A DNA stretch of 64,000 bases, taken from assembly GCF_026230105.1 (NCBI RefSeq), contig NC_079478.1, positions 10,245,653-10,309,652 of the forward strand, given 5' to 3'. Under the pieces are notes generated by a model. It ran no database searches and had not been told where the DNA came from. It saw only the letters and a list, made by a program, of their open reading frames with translations. The position numbers and the translations under genes were made by a program. This DNA is from Diorhabda sublineata (lineage: Eukaryota; Arthropoda; Insecta; Coleoptera; Chrysomelidae). Below are positions 24,645-39,600 of the stretch, one piece after another (the stretch's first letter is position 1; each line of letters begins with the position of its first letter).

Positions 24645-27600
24645 GTTTGTTTTTCTATTTCCTTCATGTATATACACACTAGAAAGAATGAAAAACCCTA
24701 TTCATTATATAAAATTTGGAAAAATAGTTTCTATTATGGGTAATCGAAATTGTAAAGTTACAGTACCAAATTGTTGATTTTGATAACATGAATACATTTT
24801 TTTATATCGTTTCTAAGTAAATATCAAAAGTATCAAAAAATAGGTAGGTTGTACTAAAAAAGTAATTGCAATTTTAGCCTCATGACTTCACCTTTTCTAC
24901 TTACATTGACTCACATATTAATTGATAAAATGTTGGACTGTACTCAATTTCCTACCAAATAAACTTTTCGATATATAGAAAAAATATAGAGATAGACAGG
25001 AAATTTTGTTATTATAATTTCCTATTAAAAAAGGTGACATAAACATTTGAATGTATATTATATACTCTGCTACCCAATTGTAATAATCATATTAAACATG
25101 ATGTGATTCATGAAAGAACTGTTAACCACAATAGTGATGCAATAAATTATTCAATTTAGTGGTATATATGTAGAATATATACCTATACATAATATTAAAA
25201 ATAAACAAATGATGACTGTTCGGCGTTAGTATAGTATGGAGGATAATAACGGGTGTCCGATCGCAGAATTATGATTTTATTTTCGAATTTCTCCATAACC
25301 ATTGAGTGTGCAATTGCTCGTCGAAGATTTTGTTCATGCTACAATATTCGACGGTTATGTTTCGCCCCAAGTGAAGATTTGATTCGGTCAAGGCTGAGAA
25401 GGTTCCGAGCAACAAGTTCAGCAGAAAACAACCCAGCAGGACGTCGAGAACGAATAAAAACATTGAACTTGTCGCGGCAAGTTTGCGCGATAATCCGCGT
25501 CAGTCCGTTCGCAAGAGAGAGGCTACCTTGGGGCTTCCAAAAACTATAGTGCACGAAATATTGAACAAGGAACTCAAATTTCATCTATTTTAAATTCAAA
25601 TTGTGAGACAATGTTGCAGCGATTTCGCACAGTGAACACTATCTTTTTTGGAGTGATGAAACCCATTTTCATTGGAATGGAAGTGTGAACAAGCAAAATT
25701 GTCGTTATTGGTCCTCTAAAAGAAAAAACTTCAGCTTAAAATATCAACAACCACCTCACAGTCCCAAAGTGACGGTTTGGTATGCGTTGTCAAGCAGGGG
25801 AGTAATTGGACCCTATTTTTGTTTCAAATCTTCAAGGGCAAGCAATTTCCGAAGACGGTGTTGCTTATAGGCGAATGCTTAACGATTATTTATTTCCAGT
25901 ATTGAGAGAACGTCCTGTCTTCACTTCACAGACATGGTTTCAGCAAGATGGCGCTACGTCACACACAGTTAGAGATACCATGACGCTGCTTTGTGATGTC
26001 TTCCCTAACAAATTGATAAGCCGTTTCGGTGACAACCATTGGCTACCCAGGTCTTCGGAGCTTACTCCCATGGACTTTTTTCTGTGGGGGTATCTTAAAA
26101 GTAAAGTGTACGAAACAAGCCCGGCGACAATCTCTGAACTGAAAGAAAATATCGTTCGCGAAGTCAATGGCATCTCGGCGGCACTTCTCCAGCGAATGAC
26201 AAGAAATACCGAAGCTAGATTCCGAAGCTGTGTCCGACGTAACGGCCAACATTTGGTTGATGTAATTTTTAAAACATAAAACCTGCATTTATCTACCTTA
26301 TATTGATTAAAACTAGAAATGCATATGTTCTGTAGTTTGTTTGTTATATAGATTTTAAATCCTAATTTGCCACATATTAAGTGCGAGAAATATACTTCAC
26401 TTAATATTTTTCGAGTTTTATGTTCTAATGGCGACTTTCAAACTTGCATTACAAACATCTTTCATGTTCATAAATTATTGAAACTTTTAACATTATATTT
26501 TAATAAAAAATACAAAATACATATATGGCTAATATTTTTGTACGAGTACAAGATTGGTACATAACTTCAATAGATATTAGTAAAGAAGTAATAAACCTTA
26601 GAATTTTGTGGAAGAAGTCTGTAGAAAAAATCTACTATTAACATTCAGTATGATAGTTTAGTTTCTCTTATTAACTATTTACAAAAGGTAATCAGAAAAA
26701 AGTTACAAACCACAGCATTGTTCATAGCTTAAACTTATGACCGAGGGCGGTCATGGAACCGTTCCGCACATAGGTCTTCTGATAAACCTGTCGCGCCTCA
26801 TTTAAAACTATCAAAGCCCGACATCCTTGGAAAACCTGATGTGTTACAACCTCTCACCGTGTGCTGGACATTTACTGTTGACGTGGTGTGTAGTTTCTTC
26901 CTTTTACGTGCACCAGCGCTATTCCAGATTGTCTGTGATGGCTACACCAAGCAGATGGCCTCTTAAATGACCTTAAGAGGTTAAAAGATAGTTCACCAAT
27001 TGTAATTCGTCCTGTTTAATCGTAGCAGTAGATTGGTTAGAAATGCAAAAGACCCATCTATGTATCCCATAGTTTGTATGATGCCAGATGTTCTCATATA
27101 TCTCGTTAGAGATTGTGTTGCAAGCAAATTCATCAGAAATGTGTAAGCTACACAAAAAATGTACTCTGCCTTAAACAACATAATTTGAAAACTACATATA
27201 GTGGAGAAATATAGTTTCCTTAGTTTGGAGCCAAATAGTGCTATTACTCATGTTTCCAGACGGTTCAAGACGATTGAAATAGCAAACTGCCAAAAAAATT
27301 GATTTCGTAGGAAATGTTCGTGATTCGATTTTTATGGGCAAATAATGTATCCGCATCTGATATTCGCAGTCAAATCATAGTTTTTCATGGTCTAGAAACA
27401 ATAAACAGACAACATGTGAAGGAAAGTTATATAATGTGAAAAAATGTTGTTACCTTGGTAGGGAGACAAATGACACCGTTCGTTATACAGCTGAAATGTG
27501 GGTGGTTAATGAAAGTTTCCACACCGTTCATTTTTTTCAGTTGCTTGAGAATTAAAAATTCCAATTTTAGTTGTAACCTACATACCGGTTTTCTCGCATC

Positions 27601-30600
27601 GATGTATTTATTTATCCATTTTGCACACTAAAAGTGTTTTATAACAAAATTAAGTCTAATTATATTTCAAATAAACACAAGATTCAGACTGATTCAGAAA
27701 ATGATAAATTGTTTTAAGTTTAATGCTGTTGACATTTCTAATAGCATCGTTTTTTGATTTTTGATGAAATTTTTTGTTCATTATTTATTATTTCCTGTGT
27801 GAATCTTAAAACAACCGTCGATAACTCTGAACTGTCGTAGCATTTTATGCTCGTGGTATTAGTAAGTACGAGGGTTATCTGAAACGTTTCGAATATAAAA
27901 GAAATAAGACCATTTATACTCGACTGCTGATACTCTATCCTGAAAGGAAAACTTAAAAGTTATGAAATAGAAAAAAATCTGATAAATACATCACCACTTT
28001 CCGGTCGATGAATTCGTCTTTGGGTTTTTCGGGGCAGGTTCACCCTTCGCAATAGACTATCTTGATTGTTTTTCGTTTCAGGAGTACAGTGAAGGATCCA
28101 AGTTGTATCTATAGTTATATAATATATGCAAAAAATCAGACTTACAATGCATTGATAAGGCTTGAAAAATGCTCATTAGAATGCGCTTTTGGTCCAGAGT
28201 AAGCAAGTCGGCACCCAACGTGCGTATAACTTACGCATCCATTATGTTTCAGTTAGTATTTTACAGACGTAAATGATGGTGCAGAGTGCCTGTACATAAT
28301 GTCCTCTCTCATTCCTTTTATCAACAAATATTTAATGACAGCTCGACACTCAATTTTTTTCATTTTTAGCACCATCTTCATAACGACTTATTCATACGAC
28401 CTTCAAATAACAACAGAACGTCCAAAATGCTTAAATTCTCTCAACCCATGTACAAATATATTTCCCATCTTATATTGATATCTTCAGGTTGAGGTCAGAA
28501 ACTTCTCAGACAACCTTCGTATGGTGGCTAAAGTCCTTTTACAACTTTGACCAGTATCTTAGCACTGGGCGGCTTAGTTAATGGTTAAGATGATAGAAAT
28601 AAAGAATATCAATAAACAAAATATATTCTAATAGAATCGAATCTAAAGTTCCAATAGAAAATCATCACTTTCTATACTAGAGATTAAAAGTGATCAAATA
28701 CTATTTGGTAAAAGTCGTAATAGTCCCAAATTTGCTAGTTTTGGATGGTAATGAAACTAGCATTTTTAATGCAAGCTATATAATTTATAGAATATATCCA
28801 CTAGCCATTGTGCGGGGTTTACCATGAATGAGATTAAAAATATCTTCATTCCTATTGCTGTTTGATATTCGAGGTCTGGCTATTAAATAACGAGACTGGT
28901 TACGAAAAAGGGTTTTATTTTAAAAATTATTCTTCATCGAATCTCCCCTTCAATATACCCTCCCTTCGCCACACAACTTTCCATACGTTTTTTCCATTGA
29001 TCGAAATGGTGATGGAAGTCTTCTTTAGTGAGTGATTTTAGGAGCTCTTTCGTTTTGTGCTTTACCGCTTCCATAGGTTCAAATCGGGTCTCTTCCAAAG
29101 CAGATTTTTTTCTAGCCTTTCAAGGAAATCTGAGCAGACCCGTTGATGCAAGAGCTTTTGGTCATGAGTCATATTTTTTGGCACCAAATTCGCACAGACT
29201 TTTGTTATGTGTAATTCCTTGTCTAAAATTTTTCTAATCGGTTCTTTATCGGCGTTTAAACCGCGGCAATCATCCGGAAGCTTGTTCGACGAACTGCACG
29301 CGCAATTTGGTTGATTTTGGTCTCTGTTTCCAGAATTGGAATAGTCACAGGGCAACCTGGGCGCTGGTCATCTTCAGTGCACTCTCGGCCCTCAATAAAG
29401 CGCTTACACAACTCAAAAATATGTCATTACTCGTGTAAAATTTTTTTCTAACTATGTCTTTATCGGCGTTATACGCTGCTTGTTTTTCGTCAAACATGGT
29501 CTGCGGCACGAGAAAAAAACACGTTTGTTTCAAACCGCTACTGCACAAATACTATAATAGTGACGGAAACGTGTTTTGGAACGTGCATAGACAAGATATC
29601 TAGATACCAAACGCAATACTTGTTTCTTACCCCACTTGTCTAGAGCGCTCACTAGGCGAGCAGTCTCGTTTTTTAAAAGCCATACCTCATACTATAGTAC
29701 GGCACTGGTTATATAGATTGGCAACAATTGGCGAAGTTTGCTTCGTGTTAATTGAATGCTGACTTAATTAATCGCACAATCTACCAAAATACCAATAGGC
29801 AATTTAAGTTTCCATCAACCAATGTGGCAAAGCCGCAAATTGATGTCCGGAATACTCCAACTATTGTTATTTTACAGGGGTCCCTTCAGTTTGGTGAAAA
29901 AATGTATTCATAGACAGACCGGTCAACATTTTGCCGCAAAAGTTGTGGATGTGGCGAAATTTACTTCGAGTCCAGGCTTAAGCACAGATGGTAAGTTCTC
30001 ATTTAATGTAATTAACAATTAATATAACTAAATTGGAGGGCACCTATTATTAAACTGTATTTACCTTTCGAACGGTAATTATAATTCTCATTTTATTCAC
30101 CATTATCATATCGTAGTGACCACATAGTCGAACTTTATTCACACTATTTAATAGACCGCACCACCGAGTTACAAATCTAAATCATTTCTCGATTTCTATT
30201 TCAAATACGTCAAATGGTGATCATTTTTAAAAAGTATAAACCAGTATGACCCTCTGTATACAAGTCAAATTACGTAATACAGAAACGTAAAGTATTTTGC
30301 AAATTATTTGGGACGACCCCATGGACAAGGATGGATTGCTATCTGGGGCAAACAATTTTCTATTTATTATTTCAAAGTCTATCATTGTCTATATCTACGG
30401 TATCCCAAATAATTTGCATATAATAATACAATATGTACACAACTGCAGAAAACTTACATGTATTTACGTTTACGTTTAACCGCTTAATACATAATCAAAG
30501 ATGCGTCAGAAATAGTTTTCTCTAGTCGAAACTAGTTTTTACTTAATGCCTTTCTCAAAAGCAGAAATACCTATAGTTTATTTCAGAAAGATATAGAGTA

Positions 30601-33600
30601 ATAAAACCTCATTAGGTATGCAAAAGGACCACAGAGTGGCCCAACGAATATTTAAGCCATTTTCATAGTTTGGCATTGATTTCATTGTAAAATTCTTTTT
30701 CTTTTTATTAAGTGCAGGTAGTTCCACCCGGGTTGGAGTCAATATATGGGTTTAGCCTATTATTATCCATTCACAAACGCTGAAAATAGTGTGCCAAAGG
30801 CATGCCGGTAGGATACTCGTAAAAAGGAAAGTTTTAATAGAATAAAAATTAGGCATTATGTACATAGAAGATTAAACGGTACCTGTTAAACGTAAAACGT
30901 AACTATAATCTACTACCTAAGTAATCCCTACACAATATTTCAATATTGACACTTCAGGCCAGAAAACATACTTTTCCCAATTCTCTTACGAAATTTTAAT
31001 ATTACAAACAATACTATTTCAAGACCTACACCTATGACCCACACCGAAATTGAGCCGAACTGGACGGAATTCCCCATTTTATTACTCTATACCTTTATGA
31101 AATAGACTATAGTAAAAAACTTGAATTTACAACTGATGTATTTGGTTTTCAAATAAAAGATTTTCAGATAAAACTAATGCTAAGACTAAAACTAAGTTAA
31201 TAAAAACATCAGTCAATATACAATAGAAAAAAAATACGACAACTTTTATAAAGTATACACAGATGCTTCGAACAATAATATATCTTTTCATTCTGCTGAC
31301 TGCTGAATATCCTTATAAAAACAGATTTCCACAGTTCACTAATGGCAATCTGTCAACAATATCCCAACCATCCTATTGTCATTCATATTAAGAACGAGTT
31401 ACTCACTTGCCGAAACAAGAAGATAAATGTTAATTTCATGTGGGTAATTATGTAGTACATATCGATTTCAAAGCATTTTTTATGAAGAAAATCCAAGAAA
31501 AACGGCAAGGAAAAGCAAATCAGAACCAACACGAACCTTACGAAACCGTTAAAAATTACCACGACGATAACTCGAGCAATATAAGTAGAAGGGACCCTCT
31601 CCCGTCTAAGAATCCGACATAACCGTATCACACATGACTACTTATTAGCGGTAAATCACAAACCAACGTGGGGATGTTCAATAGTGAATTAACAGTGAAA
31701 CAGTTCTTAATTAACTGTTTAAAATGACAATGAACGAAAAATGGAAGAAGCTATCTGTGATATTAACACATTTTCAAGATCATCTTCATCTTGTATATCT
31801 TCAATAACATCATCAGGCAAAGTGGAAGATATAACTACTAGGTTCTATACGAAACATTGCTTTGTATGGTGACTGTTCAATTGCCATTTGACCAATTTCT
31901 ATCATAGTTATCTCGTATCCGTGAATCAAAAATTTGCAAATGCAAAATAAAGTACAACAAAAACGATTGCAGCTTTTATTAGTGAATCAGTCCGTGTCTC
32001 GCACAACTCCATCACCAACATTTTCACCTTCTGAGTATTATTCATCTTCGGCGCCATGGTCACCAAATTAGTCTTCAAATTCAAATGTATCATGCGATGA
32101 CCAAACATGCGTAAAGGGTTCTCAGGAGACATCTGATATAGTTTCTGCAGCTCTACTCTTAATCTTATAATAGACTAAATTCTTACCTTAAAAAAATCTT
32201 GTAATGTATCGTATATTGCTGTACATACTTCTGCTAAAAAATTTGAAATGGTATTTTTTGGTACTCGATATACGGAGGCCAGCGTTGCAAATGAATCTCC
32301 TACAGCTAAATATCTCAAAGTAACATACAGCTTTGACCTAGGAGAAATTGCTTGTCGCATCACTGTATCTAGTTTTTTTATGACATCCCGCACTTTTGAC
32401 AGTACCTCCTCAAATTTTTCTTCATACATCCTTAAATGATTTTTGTACTTTTGTACCCTTCTTTATCCTCTAATGCTAGCTCCTTCAACACCGTTTCTGA
32501 TGCTTCCAATCTATTTCTTCTTAGAATCCACTGCTTCATCCAAAACTGACGTTTCTTGCGACTTCAAATTATTAATCCTTTTCAATTCTTCTTTTAAAGA
32601 ACAGTAATACAAATAACACATTCACGCACAATCGCCTTCGATGCCATTTTTACATTGAACCACTAATACTGAACCACATAATATATACCTCATTATATGT
32701 TGATGTCAACACCACTAAAAACTGAATAACTAACTTTCAGAAACTTTGTTCGCGGGTTTGATTCCAAATCGCATGAGCAATTTCCAAATTGTGGTATTTG
32801 TTACGATTATTGTATAATGAATTTTCTGTAATCAAATACCGAAAAATACTTCTAAACCATTTATACGTTTGAAACTGAGCTTGAAACTATTTTGAAGCGA
32901 CTCATCACACCGAAGTGATTAAACCGTGTCGTCAAGCGTATAATCGCTTATCTATACGCTGTAACTATGATCAATTGTAATTTCTATCGGCTTATATACA
33001 CAATATATTTTAAAGAAGAATTGAAATTACAATTATGAATATTCTAAGCAATAAAACTAAAATACCCTAAGGTAGGAAATGAAACGCATCGTTGCGTCCA
33101 GAAGATAAAATTATGTTTTTATCTTGTTTCGTCTACATTTAATCAGTCTCACTTCTACTGTCAGTGCCACACTTTTGGATTGATAAATGGCTTAGAAAAT
33201 GTCGAGGTCTACTGACGGTTGAGAAGAAAAGTTCTTTTATCGGAATCGAAAGCTGTTGCCATATCTAATGCAACGACTCTTTAGCGTAGAGTAACAAATT
33301 GATTCTGTGCACCACCATCGCTTGACCTTTTTTCAAATAGAATGTTTCATTTGGAATCAATAAATTTCAAATACTTTCCCGACTTCGGAATTTCTGGTTC
33401 AGGTTTTTTGGATAAAAAATTAACGTAGACACCTTTGAGCTCTATAACTTTGTATAACGTTTCTCCCATTTTCTTTTAGAATTATATTCATCGATATAAT
33501 TAGAACATGTATTTGTTAGGTAGATGATATTATCCTTCGATATTATCCCCATGCCGCTGAACCATTTCTTCAGTCTTTGAAACCAAAAATACTTTTTATT

Positions 33601-36600
33601 ATCTTATTTATGGATTTTCAAAGTAGAAAATGTACATTTACGCATCCTTGAATTGTTATATTGCATTAAAACTTTTCTTGTCTCAATACGATCGCTTTTT
33701 AGAAATCATTTAAATATAGTTAGCGAAATAATCACCATTTATTGTTCTACTAATTTTAATATCATTAATGTGGATTGTTCTGAAAATTTGTCGCTTCATT
33801 GGCTGAGAAACCTACTTTGGCTTTATTTATAAAAATTACCATGCCACATGGTCCTTCTACAATATATCTCACTTCCAATCTCCTTTTAGTCAACGCCATA
33901 TCAGCGTCCGTACTTGTATGGTGACATTTATATTCAGTAAACAACTTTTCCATTATTGACATGTAGAATTCCCCCGTAGAATTTATCAAGCCTCGTTAAT
34001 GTTTGAGCGATATTTTTTTTCCGTGAAATGCTAGTTTACCACACGATATTCGATTTTTCAAAGTTTTCCGCAAATCAGCTATTCTGCTATCAATCTCAGA
34101 AGTCACAAGACGTATGCATTCAGTTAAACGGCGGAAAAAACCAAGTTACGGACTCGCTCTCGTAAGAGATTCTATCTTCATGTATTGTTAATTATACCCT
34201 GTAGTTACTGAATCTAATACTTCTGGGACACATCTCGTCATCATATCGCATGGCATTTTGAATATTTGATGAAAATTGTGTTACACTGTAACCTGAGAAG
34301 GAAATCCCATACATTCATAATGTGCATGTAAACAACACCGTCCTATTTTAACACAGTAATAAAGTTTATTACCTTCTTTTTATAGTTGACGAAGATCTTT
34401 TTTCGGATGGTATAAATAAATTATAAGTACAAACCGTTCCAGAAACACAGAATCCGTCTCAATGGCACCAAACTTCGAATTTATTCCCATTCCAATAGCA
34501 ATAAATTATTTATCGTGGAAACTATTAAAACAATTGATATGCGGGGCAATGGACATTATTATCTTAATTTAATGGTTGCATGTATAAACATCAGGGGTTA
34601 TTTTGTTGCTTTCTTCCGTTATCATAACTTTTGAATAAGCAATATTGTCTGGTATATTAAAATGTACCTCAGATTTTGAATAACCCCATAAGAAGTAATC
34701 GAGAGGAGTCAAATCGGGGGATTTAGTCGGCAATTCGATCGTTCTACGTCTTCCAATCCACCTATTGGGAAAAACCTCCTTTAAACAATTCGATGGAGCT
34801 CCGTGTTATTGGTAATAAATAGATCGATCTAATTTGGATGATTAACATCTTGAAAAAGTCTTTGTAATGTAGACACTAAGAAGTTAATAAAAAAATATAT
34901 AGATAAACGGGCCAATAATTTTATTGTTAATGATACCAGCCCAAACGTTCACTTTTTTAGGATATTAAGTGTGAGACTCACACATTCAATGAGAATTTTC
35001 TCTTTTCTCTGTTGTTAACTGTTCCGTGTAATTGAAACGTCGCTTAATCAGAAAAAACTATTTTGTTTTTGAACTCGAAATCTGCGTTCATTCTGTCCAT
35101 CATCAATTCACACAATTCTTGTTTTCTATCAGGATCATCTTTATTTAACTTCCGAACTAACTGAACTTTATGCAAAATTCCCAAACTAGATAATTTACGT
35201 ACATCATTGTAGGCGGCAAGTTCTCGAGTTGTCTTATGCGGATTTCTCTCAATCTCTAGAAGTACATCTTATTTTTTCTTATAAATAAATTGAACCTGGT
35301 TTTTCAATATTTTTGTCCAGTTTGACGAAACTTTTTCAATTTACTGTAGACTACGAAACGTGTTGACCATGGTATTTATTATTAAAAATTTCACAAACTT
35401 TCTTTTGAGTTTAATTACCACAACCAATAATAATTTAAAGGTCTATTCTTTGAGTCTTGGACAAATGAGCCATAATTGAATTAAACTTTAAATACCTAAA
35501 CGGCAGCAGCCTACTAGATTCATATCAATTTTTTATTTGGCTTTTTGATTCATATTTTAGTATCCTCAAAGATTTTTTCCTAATGTTTAACAGAACAGTT
35601 ACAAAAATACCTGATTATATCCCTTCCTCAGCGCTGGACTGGTCGCGGGGGAAATAAAGACCTCTGCACTTTTGACCACCGAGATCTCCTGATCTCACCC
35701 TATGTGACTATTTCTTATGGGGTTATTTAAGCAAGCTGCTTCCGTCCCGCCTCTACCAACAACTCTGAACAATTTGCGGAACCGTATCACTGCTGCCGTG
35801 CACTGAATAACAGCAGATACACTTGCTCGTGTGTGGGATGCGTTTGGCTACCGCGTAGAAGATTATCGTGCAGCAGCTGGAGGCCACATCGAACACTTGT
35901 AATACATTAAAAAAACTTTGAAACTTGCTCTTTTCATTGGTATAAAAATTATTCATATAGTATAGGAAGTTATGGAGTCCAACATGTAGCATTTGTACTT
36001 TATTAAATACGAATTTTTAAAGATGAGTCCATCATTTAGAATACCCTGTATATTTTAAAAGACCAGACAATATTTCCGATTTAAAAGTTAGGATAACGAA
36101 AGAAATTAACAAAATAATCCCCGAGGTCATACAAAACGTTGTACGAGAATTCCAAAATCGCCTCGGTTATTGTCAAGAAGTGGATGGTGGTCCTTTTTGA
36201 CATTTAATTCAATTAGTAGTACATTGAAAATACATTTTAAATTCATGTTCATTCTACGTAAAGTTATGTGACAGAGACATTATGAAAATTTTACATCTTA
36301 AAAATTAATTTTCTCAGTTATGATTGCACCAAATTTAAAAAATTCTTTATTGCTGTAAAGAGGACTAAAATCCTTTTCCAACATGGTTTCCAAGGGGGTG
36401 CTAATAATTCAGAAAAGGTGTTGGAGGGGGATAATATTTTCATCCTGTAAATTGTCAATTTAAGATTAAAAATCGACCTGTATGAGGTTTTTCCGACATA
36501 GTACGTAATAACGCTAAAATTGAATTTATTCCATACATAGAACTGCATTGTATATTTAAATAATACGGGAAGGATATTGTAGTATAGAGTTTTTTATTTG

Positions 36601-39600
36601 CCGCATAATATATTAGCTTTGTTTACCGAAAACACACTAATTTAGTTTTAGATATATTAACTGCCATATCTTTAGTTGACATCAATGAATAAGTAATCGA
36701 GAATCGTCGTGATTTATTTCTAACTCAAAGATCAAAATCTAAACACCTGTCATTTTAACAGTAAAATACGTTATAACGTGAATGACATATAACATCATCG
36801 CTGTACGATATAAAATTAATTGTAGAGTAATTTTGGTAAAAAACTTGTTCTGATTAATGAAAAATCATTTTTACTCGACATTAAATTACTTTTCAAAGTA
36901 AGGGCTGTTTCTATATTCGACCGACAAGGCTCTGCCACAGAGAGATCTCAATAAATTATTCGTTTTATATAGGAATACGAACCCTAGCTGCTGAGACATA
37001 GGGTGGTTAAATTTTAAATCAAAAATTTGTCATAAATCAAGAGCGCCTTTAATTTTTTTAAAATTTGGTGACCAATATGCTCCTTTAAAGAGTAACATTT
37101 TGACATCAACAAAATTTGGAAATATTTAACCAGTGGCGCGCTGTTAGTGTTAGTTGCAACTTTTATCCCCCTATTTTTTTCGCCACTGTAGCAATTTTTT
37201 TTAATTCTGTTTGAAAGTGCTTGATTATTTTTAGTTAAAAAACTAATAACCTTTTATTGAGTTAAAATTAACGGTATGTTGTAGAAATTTGCCTCTACAC
37301 AAAAATCTGTGAGCACGTAAGTAATTTACATATTAATTAATAATTCATTTAATTCAAATAATGATTAATCGTAAGTGATTCAAAACAAATAAAAATTATT
37401 CATAATCTCAATTCCAAACAAAAATGTATTACAACAATAAAAAAATTGACAAAGTTACAGTAGTAGAGATTATGAATAATTTTTATTTGTTTTGAACTTC
37501 TTACGTTTAATCATTATACGAAATTAAATGAATAATTAATTAATTTGTAAATTACTTACATGCTTGCAAACTTTTGTTTAGAGGCCAACTTCTACAATAC
37601 CGTTCATTTTAGCTCCATAAAAGGTTATTTAGCTCCTAGTTTCTTAACTAGAAATATTAAGGCAATTTAAAACAAAATTTAAAAAAAACCTTGCTATAGA
37701 GGCATAAAAAATAGAGGGATAAGTGACCACCAACCCTGACAGCGCGCCACTGGTTAAATTCTTCCAAAGTTTGTTTATGTCAAAATATTACTTTAGTAAG
37801 GAGAATTCTGGTCACCAAATTAAAAAAAATTGAAGGCGTTCTTGATTTATGGCAAATTTTTGACTTTGATTTAAAATTTTAACCACCCTATATCTCAGCA
37901 ACTAGACCCGTAGAGGTTCATATTCCTATATCAAAATGAGTCATTTATTGAGATCTCTCTGTGCTAGAGCATTGTCGGTCGAATAGAAACACCCCGTATA
38001 ACGATTCTCATCATTGCGAATTTATATCCAATTCCAACTGGAAATATAATAAAAACTCCTGCGTTCATATAATTTTCAATCTTCATCCCGACTTTACGGC
38101 AAATCCGAATAATATCGTCAAAATGTAAAACCACACACCGTGTGTCGCATAGCGAGGGTGGGTAATGATGTGAATAATTCACAACTTCCAGTAACCAACT
38201 CGTTATTTTATATTTATTGGATTTTATTGGGTAATTACCGTATTTGGTTTTCCCCGAAACTTTCGAATATCTTTTGAAAACAAAATTTTTCACTTCTCAA
38301 ATTTGTTTTGCTGTTCATTTGTATTGAATTTTCAAGTGTTTTCGACCTTTTTAAAAATTATTTGACGTTACAAATTAATGTATAAAAACCAGGAACGGCT
38401 TATATCCGTGGTCAACAAGACATAATGTTGTATTGAATATCGAAAACACTATGCCAGTTACTCTCACGACACAAAAGTAAATATTTCATAATTATTTTGA
38501 ATATATCGAATGCTAGTCTAACTGTACAATCTTCATACTACGTACCAATAGGGGTAGAAAATATATCCCAGTAATAAAATTATCTTATCATTTTTCTTGT
38601 CTGGCGATCTGTTTATAATTTACAATCAAATGAACATATTTACGTTGTTTGAATATATACATTCTGAATTACGAGTGCTACTCTGCATTTTTAATACCAC
38701 CATCCTGAAGTAGTGACCTCTGATTGTAGTTGAATGAAGAGGAATATCACTTGGTGATGAGGTGCGTACCGCTAAGCCTTGTTCTATCAAATGATTAAGG
38801 CAATTCTTTGTATTAGATCTCAAACAGTAAATTCACTTTTACACGATCATCTACACGTGGAAAAAATTATTACTCAATGCATCCATATATACAGAGTGGA
38901 CCAGAAAGAAACATTATTGAAGGTTTAGCTTGATAAAAATTATTCGTAAATTGCTTCAGGAATATCAACCGTTGAGAAGTGATTTGCTAAATTTAAACGA
39001 GACGAGATTGACACCAACGACAATGCAAGCAGTGGACGCCTCAAAGAGGCTCACACCGACGAAAACAAAAAAAGATCACGAAATAATTTCGGATAACCGT
39101 AAAGTGAAATTGATTGAGATAGCTGAGACGCCACTAACATTTTGAGCATATGGTGAATTAATATTTGGATATACGAAATCTTTGTTTGTGGGTACCGTGT
39201 GAGCTCACGTTCAACCAAAAACAACAGCGAATTAAGTATTTTTGCCTCAATATTTAACAGTGGATTGAACATGCCTCAAAAATTTTACACAGGACTACAA
39301 TCGACAGGCAACGGAGTGGACTGCACGTAATAAACCGTCTCCAAAGCGTGGAAATACTTAACAGTTGGCTGGCAAGGTTTTGATATCGGTATTTTAGGAT
39401 GGAAGTCAGATATACATTTATCGATGACATCAAAATTAAACAACTAATCTAGTATAGTTACGTTTAAAAAAATCAGATACCAGAATACCTGAACAGGTCC
39501 TAAAGTAAACACCACAAGGGAAAAGAAGACTTGTAGAACGTTGTAAACTGAGAGATATATCGTCGATTTGAAAGTCAATAGGCGTAATCCACAAATATCA

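Noticed and set aside
24846..24875. Solo mariner terminal repeat (GGTTGTACTAAAAAAGTAAT)
   Set aside because: It resembles some mariner ends, but no partner end or transposase was found nearby; the DDE_3 element at 25.25 kb is another family.
33765..33989. 74-codon minus-strand frame
   Set aside because: The composition is mildly protein-like but matches no family and has no neighbours; left unassigned.
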